Origin: Raffaelea ambrosiae
Taxonomy: Eukaryota; Ascomycota; Sordariomycetes; Ophiostomatales; Ophiostomataceae
Direction: 5' to 3'
Assembly: GCA_002778195.1 (NCBI GenBank)
Contig: PCDI01000014.1
Location: 1 to 64,000 of the forward strand
Length of the DNA: 64,000 nt
Numbering within the stretch: position 1 is the first letter of the stretch; each line of letters begins with the position of its first letter. A model generated the notes under the pieces. It saw nothing but the letters and a program-made list of their open reading frames with translations. It was not told the DNA's origin and searched no databases. The translations under genes were made by a program, and so were the position numbers. Shown piece by piece: positions 11,841-22,303 of this stretch.

Positions 11841-12792
11841 GCCATGGGTTGTGTTCTCCGTGGGTACATATAGTTTTGAAGGTGTCTTTCAAGATATGAA
11901 AGGAGTTTTTGCGACTAGACTACTATGTATCTTAGCATGCAGGTTGTCATTATTACTTGGTTTGAATGTCCACGCTGCTGTAGACGCCCCCTGGCAGGAA
12001 ATAACCTCTCTCAGAGGCTATTTGCTGGCGTCCAGTCGTTCTCATAGGCAAAGCCAATGCGCAGAAAACACTCGCAGCTCGAGACACATTGATAGTACTT
12101 TATATACCATAACCGCATAGCTGTGGCACACCCCTCATCTCAAAAGTCGCAAAGACTCAAAAATAACATCTATCTGGAACCTGCCCAGGCTTCACTGCCA
12201 ACAGTCTCACGATCTAAAGCCATATATACATCCCTCGGTTACATTCCAAGCTAGACATAAAAGGAAGACGGTATGGGGAGGGCATAATTCATTTGAGCTA
12301 GCAGAAGATCGAAGGGATCCAAGTAGCATACGTCGGCAAATAGACGTCCACATCGGAGGGGCGTAGCAGAAGACAGAGAAATTAGGAGAACCATGGTGCT
12401 CCACAAGCACGAGGGAAGTGCTCCAGGGTCACAACCCCCCCTGTGACTAAGGAGTTTTGTGGCATGAAACGTCTCCTTGTCTTTTGTCTTCTTCCTCAGC
12501 TTAGTTTTTAACGACTTCAAAGTTTTACCAGCTGCATTTCTCCTCCGACTGGAATCCTTGCAAGCCCATTTATCCTACATTAAAAGCTGTAGCGTAATCA
12601 GCACAGTCTACACTGTCCTACGCTGCCCTGTGCAGCCCTGCGTGAAGGTGTTTAGCGCCTAGGTCACAGATCGAAAACCTGGTAATTACATTTCATGTGT
12701 TTTATATTTGCCAGCAGCAGTAACGGGGTTTTCTTATTTCTTCTGGTGATCAGGTCACTGTTAAAATATTATAGCGATGGCATCCCAATTCT
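11841..12792. other. Intergenic, convergent 3' ends
   Basis: The shared 3' flank of the convergent rhodopsin-domain and MFS genes. No conserved open frame or RNA gene seen. Confidence 0.5.
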
Positions 12793-14402
12793 TCACCACA
12801 CATAGCGAAAGTGAATGTTCTGCTTATCCGTGAGATCACGAAAATCTGTATCTTCGTGAATTCTCAACGTCGCAGCCTCGTCTATGGCATCCCGTCGCCT
12901 GTTTTCCTGCCAACAATAAGCCGCATAACAAATAATAAAAATGGTCGACAACACGTAGCTGCCAAGAATGGCAGCGGTACCGAGAGGATAAAGAGGTGAC
13001 TGTGAAGAGATAAAGAACTGAGGACCAACGATATTTGAAACGCAGTAGGCGATGAAAATTAAGGCGTTTGTGGTAATCTTTTTCGTATGGCCAGCAGTGT
13101 TCGCCGTGATAAGACCCAAACTGACCACGTAAGGTCCAAGATAAAAGTATGAGACATAAAGAGCCCCCAATCTTCCGTGGTAACTGGTTGTGGGAAGAGT
13201 GTAGAGAAACACGCAGGAAATTAGGCCAACAATCATACCAAACAGAATCCACAACGTACGCCATTGGTATTGGGGATACTTTTTCGTACAGAGGAATACG
13301 CCAGCATTGCAGAGGTAGGAAGAAACTGTTTGCATGATCCCCGTTGGCATGGTCAAGAGGACAGAACGTTGTGAGTCGTAACCAAGACCCTTGATGATCA
13401 ATGGGGTGAAATTTGTCAGGCCACCATTGGGAATGCTGATCGTGAGGTTGAACAGAAACAGCAGCCAGGTTTTCGGGTCGAGGAGTGCCTCAACAAGTTG
13501 GTCCTTGTTGAATGTCTTGTTCTCAATGCCCGTCTGGTCTGCGCGCATGCGGTCAATGGCGATGGCTTTTTCGCGAGGGGTGACAAATTTTGCCTTAACC
13601 GGGTTGTCTGGGAGGAGGAGACCGATCACACTAGCCCAGACAATGGTAACTCCGCCGGTGATCCAAAACATGGCCCGCCATTGATACTCTGGGTCGAGAA
13701 AGCCAATCCCCCACCCTATGGGACCAGTGAAACAGACCGATAGGCCCGTGTAAACCAACCCGGTCCGGATAGGTTGTTCGGATCTGGTGAACCACATTGT
13801 CATAACAAGAAGATTTCCAGGCACTATGGGAGCTTCCAGGGCACCCAGGATGACACGCAGCGCAATCAAAGTGGGAAAGTTGTGGGCGAATCCCGTGGCA
13901 ATCAAGATGCAGCCCCAAAGAGCCTGTACAGTGCACATAACCTTGGCCAGCGGTAGCCTCTGGAGCAAACTGCCACCTGGGAAACACCAGAGCAAATAGC
14001 CAAACTGGAAACCGTCAGCATGCTATTTTCCCCCTTTTCATATCGTATTAGATGTCTATAGTTGGTCCATACATAAAATGCACTGCCAACCCAGCTATAC
14101 CGATTTCCAGTAAGGTCTGTGTCAGCGCGGAAGTTGTATAGAGCCGCCGTGGACGTTGTGACTTTGTCCATAGCACCCAGAGTGACATTGAACCACAGTA
14201 GCGGGACCAGGCGCAAGTCCAACTTCCATCGAAGTCTAGTCTCCTCCTTCCGCGTGTATGTGCTGCCGTCTGCAAATTGGTCGGCGTATTCAGCGGCTAC
14301 ATCAGCACGTGTGGAGGTCTTTGGGTTGTCGCTGAAGACACCCTGCCGAATAGACGGCGTGTCTGCCACTGAGGCTGCAGCAACGTGTTTCGTTTCGGTC
14401 AT
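12793..14402 (-). CDS. MFS anion permease, Dal5/allantoate permease type
   Basis: Two exons, 14402-14073 and 14004-12793, with a 68-nt intron (GTATGG..CAG), give 513 residues. The join restores the family block GSAFYFGYLLWCFPGG. About 12 membrane segments are visible, with the Dal5-family features R-x-x-L-G-x-x-E-A-P-I-V-P-G in helix 4-5 (RVILGALEAPIVPG) and the central cytosolic loop with DNPVKAKFVTPREK. Dal5-type carriers take up anionic small molecules such as allantoate, ureidosuccinate, nicotinate, pantothenate and dipeptides; the substrate here is not evident. It is transcribed divergently from the isocitrate-lyase-like gene with 556 bp between starts, so it may be the transporter of that cluster. 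Confidence 0.92.
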
Positions 14403-14958
14403 GGTGAGCGGATGGGTAGGGCGATGGAAAATGATGGCTTGTCTTAGCAAACAGATCTAAACGAGCTATGCTAGGCAAGTTGAGGTATTTAAGACGCGGT
14501 AGATTAATCCAGCATCCCACAAAACTGCATAGTTTCTTTGTGATACCGATGTATACCTCGCCGATGCTGATATGCAGTTAGTTATCACCATCGGATATCG
14601 GTGCCCGATGTCGCGGGAGGCGTCCGATCATGTGGAGTCCTTATCTGTTCAATCTCCGCATCATGCTACGGCGAGACATAGGGTGGCAGACACGCATGCT
14701 CTTGGAGTTATCTTTGTGGACAATGCTGTTGATATCATATTCCGATTCCTACATTTTCAGGGCGTTGTCGACGGGTGTCGGTCATCATTCAGCGAACAGG
14801 TAACTTTCGGGGTACGGCATCCGCTGATTGCAAGGATAGAAACCAACCCTCGCCCCTACAAAGGTCACCCTCTCCTCCTTACTGTTGAAATGGATCTGTT
14901 TGCTATCTTGGACTAAGTAGATGGAAGAGGGTGTCAGCAATCTGTTTTGGACACAACC
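14403..14958. promoter_or_regulatory. Divergent promoter, MFS / ICL-like
   Basis: 556 bp between two divergent starts. It contains CGG and CCG half-sites at 14591-14608 (TCGGATATCGGTGCCCGA, that is CGG-N10-CCG) and a further TCCGA at 14623-14627. These resemble Zn2Cys6 dimer sites and the sites in the 19.2-19.6 kb and 21.3-21.7 kb promoters. The binding factor is unknown. Confidence 0.45.
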
Positions 14959-16729
14959 ATGGCAGATTACAACAAGATAGACATTGATTCGGAAGAGCAG
15001 GCCTTCCAGGATCAGATTGCCCTGATCGAGAAGGAGTGGCAGCGACCATGGAGATCACACATTAAGAGGTAAGAATTTCACTCCCACGTAGTTCAATTTT
15101 GTATTGTGTTGATACCCAGACAGGCCTTACACTGCGCATGCTGTTGCGATGCTGCGCAACACGATTCCACTCACGTATGCTTCCAGTATTCAAGGGAAAA
15201 AACTTTGGGATATTCTGACTGTCCACCATAAGAATGGAACATGCGAGAAGACGTTTGGCACCACTGAGCCGACGGTCGTGTCGCAGATGGCCAAACATCA
15301 GCAAGTATGGACCCCAAGAACGCCGCTTGTGGGGAAAGCACTAATCCCTGTAGACCATTTACGTGTCGGGAGCCCTGTGTGGTCTCTCGGAAGTACAGCA
15401 TCCCGGCCACGACCATGCTGATTATCCGTGGGACACGGTTCCCAAAGTTGTGGACAAAATCTTCAAGTCACAGCTCTGGCATGATCAGCGCCAGAAACAG
15501 TTCCGCCTCCGCCACAACAAGGAGGAGAGAGCGAAGCTTGAAGGTTACGATTTTCTGCAGCCAATTATTGCAGATGCCGATATGGGATTCGGAGGACTTA
15601 CGACGACGGTAAAGCTAGCCAGGTCGTTTGTAGAGGCTGGCGTAGCCATGATTCACTTGGACGACCTGGCTATCGGGTTGAAAAAATTCACAATTGGCGA
15701 AGGGCGTACTGTCGTCCCGACAAGCGAATACGTAACAAGGTTGACGGCAGCTCGTATGGAGTTTGACATAATGGGGTATGTCCATAGCTTCGCCAATTGG
15801 TTATACATCTTTGCTAATACTACCTCAGGGCCGACACCCTGCTCATGTGCCGCTGTGATACCGACGGGTCGCAGTTCATCACGAGCACCATCGACCCCCG
15901 AGATCACGAATACATCATTGGGGCAACGATGGACGTGGAGCCACTCATTGAGGCGATTGCCAAGGGCGTTTCTGAAGGGAAGACCTATGTTCAGGCTCGA
16001 GATGCTTGGAAGGAGAGAAGCGGTCTAAAGACGTTTGACGAGGCAGTCAAAGGCGAGGCGACAGAAGACCAATATCTCGAATATTCGTCCCGGGCAGTCA
16101 AATACGCGACTTCCATACGAGAAAAGCGCAGAATTGCCAAAACGATTCTCGGAAAAGATGTCTTTTTCGATTGGGAGCTGCCCCGGTCAAAGGAAGGCCA
16201 ATATATGTGGAAGCCTACTGTCAAAGCCATCGTGGAAAGAGCCATTACAGTGGCCCCACTCGGAGATATGACGTGGGCTCGGATGGATGCCCCAGGTACG
16301 TTTTCCGGCCACTTCATGCTGAAGAAGGAGATTAAGCTGACTCGGCCTTCAGTATGGAAGGACATTGTTGAATTTCACACCGAAGTTCGCAAAGTCTACC
16401 CCGACAGACTGTTCGCATTTGGATTTACGGGCATGTACGACTTTGAAAAGGCCGGGTTCAGCCAAGAGGCCGTTGAAACCTTTAGTGATGACATGGCCAA
16501 ATTGGGAATTGTGTGGCAAGTGCAGCCCATTTGGTCTCTGGCAGGGCTCAACATCCAAGCCGAGAAGTTTGCGAGGGAGTGGCAGAAGGATGGCATTGTT
16601 GGATACACGGAAACAATTTCCAAGCCTTCTCGTACCCCCCCGGTGGTTGACGGCTTCCACAAGGCGAGCTATGCAGGCGCCTACTTGGCTGACGCGTTTT
16701 TCTTTACCGCAGCTGGGGAGAGCATGTAG
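14959..16729 (+). CDS. Isocitrate lyase/PEP mutase superfamily protein lacking KKCGH
   Basis: Five exons (14959-15068, 15124-15304, 15354-15775, 15829-16295, 16353-16729) give 518 residues, close to fungal isocitrate lyase (about 540). The fold is clear: YVSGALCGLSEV (ICL has Y-L-S-G-W-Q), HADYPWDTVP, the Mg-binding DADMGFGG at 171-178, CRCDTDGSQFITS with RDHEYIIGAT, and the C-terminal FFDWELPRSKEGQY. The catalytic ICL/methylisocitrate lyase signature KKCGH is replaced by KKFTI at 207-211, so the catalytic Cys is Phe (209) and the following Gly-His is lost. It is therefore unlikely to be a normal isocitrate lyase. A different 2-hydroxy or 2-keto acid C-C lyase/hydrolase reaction is possible, as is loss of activity. 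It is followed 160 bp later by the GATase-like gene in the same direction. The extra C-terminal length with no PTS1 suggests a cytosolic protein. Confidence 0.88.
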
Positions 16730-16889
16730 AGTGAGATATCGGAGGCCGCTGCGACGAACAAAAAGCGGGGCCCTTTTCATCGGAGTCTGGTGCCCGATAG
16801 GGGAATTGTCTGGAATATGTAAATAGAGCCAGCTCTACATAGAGAAGAAGACAAGATGTCGGGTAAAGGAAGTCACTAGTGTCTTCAAG

Positions 16890-17750
16890 ATGGCCATCGA
16901 AGAATCGATTGAAGTCATTGTCCTGAACTGCGGATATACTGTCCCTGGTGTCGAGAAGAGTCGCGGACAGTATCGCGAAATCTTTGCCTCCCTGCTACAA
17001 CCAGCAATTGACGCGGCACTGACGCAGAATGGCAGTGCAAGTCGACATGACAGGTCAATTTTTACCGGGTATGATGTTATCAGGGAAGAATACCCACCAA
17101 CACTACGCGGCGTTCGTGCTGTCATCATCTCCGGGTCACCTCATGGAGTCTATGAGAAACTAGACTGGATACAGAAACTCCTTGGCTTTATCAAATGTGA
17201 GATATCCTAGCCCGTTACTGGCTCGAGATTTACTCTATTAATAAAGTCAGACATTTATAGCGAGTATCCAGACATCAAAATTTACGGATCATGCTTTGGG
17301 CACCAAGCCGTCTGTGAGGCCCTTTTCAAAGAGGAAGGGGCCATCGTGGAAAAGTACCCCGGCGGCTGGGAGCTAGGCGTCCATACTATTGATGTCATGC
17401 CGGAGTTTTCTCGTCACTTTTCTGGGCTTCTGACGTCTAGTTCGCTGAGACTTCAATTTCTCCACGGTGACCGTGTTCTGTTTCGCGGTGGGAAGCTCCC
17501 TAGTAACATCGTTTTGGTTGGATCAACGCCACACTGCCCCGTCCAAGGCATCTACCAACCCGGGAGGCTCTTAACACTCCAGGGCCATCCGGAATTTGAC
17601 GAATTTATCAATGCCGAATGTCTCGATGCAGTTGGTCGCCGTCGGGGATGGGATCCACGGTTCACGGCTGCTGCCGTTTCATCGGCACAGGCTGGGGATG
17701 ACGCTGCAATCGCCGCAGATGTAATTGTCTCATTCTTTCTGGACAAGTAA
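16890..17750 (+). CDS. Stand-alone class I glutamine amidotransferase-like protein
   Basis: Two exons, 16890-17196 and 17251-17750, with a 54-nt intron, give 268 residues. The catalytic triad is visible: nucleophile Cys117 in GSCFGHQ, and His215 and Glu217 in QGHPEF. The N-terminal half has the expected VIISGSPHGVYE oxyanion/glycine segment. No synthase partner domain is fused. It resembles the GMP-synthase-like GATase1 proteins of fungi. Stand-alone members either supply ammonia to a partner or hydrolyse gamma-glutamyl amides. Its position between the ICL-like gene and an aminotransferase favours a role in amino-nitrogen transfer or gamma-glutamyl removal in one pathway, but that is inference. 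It converges on the aminotransferase with only 28 bp between stops. Confidence 0.9.
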
Positions 17751-17778
17751 TTTAAATACAGTATATATAGATTTTCTT

Positions 17779-19241
17779 CTACAGTCTGTTCTCAACCAAT
17801 AGATCTCGCATCCTCTTGATACCTTCGACGATCTGTTCTTTGTCATGGAATGACCAGCAGAGTCGAATATAATTTCCAAACCCGTCGGTAGAGCGTTGCC
17901 GACTGCCCACGTCACCCTTCACCTCAAACATTTTGCCATAAGCAAACTTGAGTTCATGCTTTTCCAACGCCAATTTGGCAAGTACTGGAGTAGGAGGATA
18001 TTCTTTCGGCAAAACAACTGTCAGGAAAAAGCCACCTGCGAGCGCCACGCTTTTTGTGTCATTCTCAGCAGACCGTCCTCCGCAGTACGGCTTTCCGGTA
18101 GCGATAGAAACACCGAGCGGCTCGAGATATTCTCTGATGGCCTTGACCATGATATGGTATCGTGCAGAGTACGTGGGAATGAGTGTATCCCGGATGTGTC
18201 TTTCCAGCGCGCCAGATGACAACATGTTTTCGACAAAAGTCGATGTAAGATGTGCCGGGTTTCCACCTGACCACGTGGCACCGCTATTATTGAGAGAAAA
18301 CGTATGGGAATTAGCAAAAGATATACAGTCGCATAAATTGGGGATTGGGGCACATACGTGTTTGCTAAAAAGCTTGCAAATGCCGGCGTGGCCTCCGCCC
18401 AAGACACTCGCGTCCCTGGTGCAATCAGCTTTGAAAACGATCCATTACTGACAGTGTTCCCCCATTTACTCTCGGGATCGATCTCCTTGTTAATGTCGAC
18501 GAGTCTCGGCGGTGGGGTGTTAGCAATTGCGAATGAGTTAATAGAGATGTTCCCGTCTTCAGGCCAGTACAGGAAGTCGTACACGTCATCCGAGACGATG
18601 AGTGCGTCGCTCTCAATGGCCAGTTTAACAAGATCATGCCGATGCTGCAGTGACATGGTTTTTCCGCTGGGATTCGAAAATGTTGGAACCAGATAAATCA
18701 CATGTTTGTAAATCTTCTCGTAGCCGGATTCGGTCGCTTTGAGTACATGCACCGCTTTAGAGCATCCTTGGGAGAACTCTGCTTCTACTTCAGCAATAGC
18801 TTTGCGGAGAAAACTCAAATCAATGCCTTCGTCGTCTTCGGGCACTCCTCTCAATTTGCCAATGTATCCACAGTCCTCAAAGACAGGACATGCCAAGAAG
18901 TACGTGGGCTCAACCATCCAGATGCGGCGTGTGAAGCTTGGATCCGTGAAGCGGAGGAGGATATTGGATAAATTTTGAGACGCTCCCCCGGCAATGCAAA
19001 TCCGTTTTTCGTCAACGATTTGGGGGTCGTGAAAGTACACGGATCCCAGCCACCGAGCCACTTCGTTCCGGAGCGATGGGAAACCCCGATTCGGGCCATA
19101 GATCAAAGCAGCGCTGGCAGCATCGAAATTTCCGAGAATAGAGTCTGCGCCCCGTTTCAGATCTTCTTTTGGGAATAGTGACGCAGATGGCCACCCAAGC
19201 TGCAAGTTGATCTGGTCCCCAGTTGGCAGTAGAACCGACAT
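17779..19241 (-). CDS. PLP-dependent aminotransferase, class I/II (fold type I)
   Basis: Two exons, 19241-18358 and 18283-17779, with a 74-nt intron (GTATGT..TAG), give 462 residues. Fold-type-I residues are visible: Asn190 in FSNPSG, Asp218 and Tyr221 in VSDDVYDF, and the PLP lysine Lys271 in GSFSKLIAPGTRVSW. The substrate arginine is in the C-terminal NYIRLCWSF. It resembles fungal 2-aminoadipate/kynurenine-type transaminases of the YER152C group. The substrate is not determined. It is divergent from the amino-acid permease with 315 bp between starts, suggesting shared control of amino acid uptake and deamination. Confidence 0.92.
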
Positions 19242-19556
19242 TTTGGGAAGTTTGTGTACGCAGCTTTGTCTCGGAAATCAATTCTGGTCGACGAACGAGC
19301 GTGTTATTAAAATGATCGTCCTTTAATTCACCATCCAACTGACATCGGGGCTATTATCGGCCATATTGTCCGACAGATATCTTCCACACGGTTAGGGACC
19401 CACCGTTCCTTTATCTCAGTGCCACCCTAACGTCATTGTACGCCAGGGCCCGAGCATTGACCCATCAACTTGCTTCAGCTTCAACAACGTCGGGCGTCAT
19501 GTTAGAAGGTGATTTCCTGGGGTGGGTTCCCAGACGCACCACAGACAGCCTGCAAG
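19242..19556. promoter_or_regulatory. Divergent promoter, aminotransferase / permease
   Basis: A 315-bp shared upstream region. At 19357-19373 there is TCGGCCATATTGTCCGA (CGG-N9-CCG), whose right half contains TGTCCGACA (19368-19376). The exact reverse complement TGTCGGACA occurs at 21503-21511, upstream of the SnoaL-like gene. This looks like a Zn2Cys6 operator but is not proven. Confidence 0.45.
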
Positions 19557-21342
19557 ATGGAAACGAAAAAGAACGAAGCCCTTTCTAACCACCATGGCGC
19601 TATCCAGCGTGAAGACGAAGGCCATGACAACAGCGAGGTCATCATAGTCAATGACCAAATTGTCGACGATGGCGTCCGCCGCGTTCTTAAGTCGCGTCAC
19701 TTGCTTATGATCGCATTGGGCGGCGTCATCGGACCCGGTACATTCTATGCTACAGGTTTTGCATTGCGCTACTCTGGTCCGGCTGGTTCTCTGATTGGGT
19801 ATATCGTCATTGGCATAGACGTCTTCCTCGTCACGCAGTCGCTTGGCGAAATGGCCACACTATTTCCGACAACTGGTTCTTTCAATGAATTTGCTGGCCG
19901 CTTTGCCGACCCTGCTCTCTCATTCGCTCTGGGGTGGAACTACTGGTACATGTGGGTAAGTAGTGGCATACATGCCTGGTAACGCTGTGTTCCTCTAATG
20001 CCTGGTCATGCCTAGGGGACTATTCTGGCCAACGAATATAACGGTGCTGCGCTTGTTCTCGGTTTTTGGACAGACAAACTGCCCAACTACGCATGGATTC
20101 TCATTTGTTGGACATTTTTTATGTCCACGTCGCTGTTAGGTGTCCTTGTGTACGGTGAGATGGAATTCTGGCTCGCCTCGTTCAAATTTTTGGCGGTGAT
20201 CATCCTTTACATTATTGCGATGTAGGTGTAATTCCCTGAACGTTGTGTCAGCCCCAATTTTCTAACGACCTGCAAGTCTCATCAACACCGGTGGAATTGG
20301 TGCCGAGTATATTGGGTTCAGCTACTGGAGAGATCCTGGGGCGTTTGCACATGGCATAAACGGCTTCGGCAAGGTTTTGGTTCTGGCTGCCGTGATGTAT
20401 TCCGGCACAGAAGCAATAGCGATCACAGGAGGAGAGTCGCGAAATCCAAAGCACGACATTCCCCGAGCTCTTAAGCAGACATTTTGGAGAATTCTTATTG
20501 TCTACGTCGGCATGATCTTCTTCACTGGTATGATTGTACCTTGGGACTCTGAGCACTTGCTAAATGCTGTGTCAAAGTCCGCATCCTCTCCATTCACCAT
20601 AGCTTTGGTGAATGCCGGGTGGTCCGGTGCTGGCAATTTGATTAACGCCGTTATTGTCGTCACATTGCTCTCCTCCATCAACTCCGCCATTTACATTGGC
20701 AGCCGGTGCATCTTTGCTCAAGCCAGAGCTGGGCGCGCGCCGGCATTTCTCGCGCGGACAAGTACTACCGGAGTTCCAATCAATGCCATTATCCTGACGA
20801 ACCTCTTTGGGCTTATTTCGCTCCTCAACGTGTCCGAAAATGCCGGAAACGTCTTCACATATCTTCTCGACATATCCGGCGCCGCTGCATTCATTGCCTG
20901 GGCCTTTATCGGCCTCACTCACCTTCGCTTCCGCTCAGCGTTAAGTGCGCAGAATGTGTCACCCTCAGTGCTCCCGTTTCAGGCGATGGGCTACCCTTAT
21001 GTCCCTTGGTTCCTGTTTCTCTTCAACTTGTTTCTGGTCATAATTTCTGGGTATACCACACTGTTGAGTCCCTTTGACGTCAAGGGCTTCATTTTCTCGT
21101 ACTTGGTCATTCCCGTTTTTATGATGCTCTATTGTGGATGGAAGGTTTATTTTAGTGAGCCATTTTACTTTTTATTTGGGTTTCACCCTTGCATACAAAC
21201 TAACGCCTCGTTCAAAGAAACTCGGTGGGTTGAACCCGCCGACGCCGATTTAACCAGTGGTAGGAGAGACTGGCTCGTGCGGGAGGACGAACAATCACAC
21301 GTCAACGTGGTTGGAAAACTTAGGGCCTTCATTATCGGCTAA
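19557..21342 (+). CDS. Amino-acid permease (AAP/YAT family)
   Basis: Three exons, 19557-19955, 20016-20221 and 20277-21342, with introns of 60 and 55 nt, give 556 residues. The start is the ATG at 19557, after a leader, giving METKKNEALSNHH. The AAP signature is present in helix 1-2 (RHLLMIALGGVIGPGTFYATG..GPAGSLIGY) with EMATLFPTTGSF after helix 3. About 12 membrane segments follow, including IYIGSRCIFAQARAGRAPAFLARTS, the conserved loop before helix 9. It is a plasma-membrane importer of amino acids; specificity cannot be read from sequence. It sits within the cluster between the aminotransferase and the SnoaL-like gene. Confidence 0.93.
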
Positions 21343-21683
21343 AGGCTCCGTTGGTACAATGGTTATCTCTTGAACATCGGGGACGTTTTACACACCCCGA
21401 CTATTGCGCCCAAGCCAGTCTCTAGACAGCTGGATAGACAAGGAGAAAAATCTTATCAAACGATCGTCCTCTGACAATGCGCATCGGACAGTGGCATGCG
21501 CCTGTCGGACAGCGAAATTTGGGCATGTGGGTCCTTATCTGTTGCTTGTCGGAGTCCTGTCCGATGAACATCATCGTGTATGCCATTTTCCGTTTGATAA
21601 TGCACATACATTGAGATCCTTTTAAAACGTGGTGCTCTTCACCAGTTTTCCATTTGATTAGTTGCCAAGGACAGTACTTCACA
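21343..21683. promoter_or_regulatory. Upstream region of the SnoaL-like gene with repeated CGG sites
   Basis: 341 bp containing three related elements: ATCGGACAG at 21483-21491, TGTCGGACA at 21503-21511, and the inverted TCGGAGTCCTGTCCGA at 21549-21564 (CGG-N8-CCG). The density of TCGGA/TCCGA words within 85 bp is striking and matches the style of Zn2Cys6 dimer sites. Two Zn2Cys6-type genes lie within 3 kb. Confidence 0.5.
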
Positions 21684-22222
21684 ATGGCACCATCTCCCAA
21701 GACATTCGAGTGCGACGACAGTGTCCTCGACCCAGCCGTCAAAGCACACATCGCTTCGCTCTATTATGCAGTAGACACTGGGGACCACGAGGGCTGGGCA
21801 GGACACTTCACCGAAGACGGAGAGTTGAAAAAGGGAACAACGAATGTTAGGGGTAGATCTGGTAAGTGGCCACGGTCCTGAAATTTATCCAAATAGTATC
21901 TTACACTATTCTAGTTTTGCGCGATCTCATCACCAAGTCTTGGTCGACGCTTGAAAGCCGGGACCACACCGTCTATGCTGTATTCCCATTTGGTCCCAAA
22001 ACCGAGGAAGTAATGTTGCATGGACGGAGCAAGAACGTTTCCAAGACAGGCGAAATGAGTACCTTTACTTGGGCTGCACGCATGCACTTTACGAGGACTG
22101 CCACCGGCTCTGTTCTAATTGACAAGTACACAATTATCGTGGTAAGTCATATTCTGCATACCGTTTTTTGACCTCACTCATTGACACAGAAACAGGACCC
22201 CCATCCCGCGACATTGACGTAG
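21684..22222 (+). CDS. SnoaL-like (NTF2-fold) small protein
   Basis: Three exons, 21684-21861, 21915-22141 and 22190-22222, give 145 residues, the normal size for this fold. The N-terminal helix YYAVDTGDHEGWAGHFTEDG is the typical SnoaL/NTF2 entry (helix, then W-x-x-x-F-x-x-D-G), followed by a beta-rich half including HGRSKNVS, FTWAARMHFTRT and SVLIDKYTIIV. Members act as small cyclases, dehydratases, isomerases or simple ligand binders. No catalytic residue set identifies the reaction. The last exon is only 33 nt, so the C-terminus is tentative. It converges on the regulator that ends at 22304. Confidence 0.8.
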
Positions 22223-22303
22223 GTTTCTGGAAGCTCATGGATAAACAGTGCCATTTTGGTAAAGTTAATAGAAACGTAACGGTGTTACAAAACTATGCCA
22301 TGT

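Noticed and set aside
14572..14916. 114-codon plus-strand frame between the MFS and ICL-like genes
   Set aside because: It fills the divergent promoter, has no motif, and contains the CGG/CCG elements. A chance frame is more likely.
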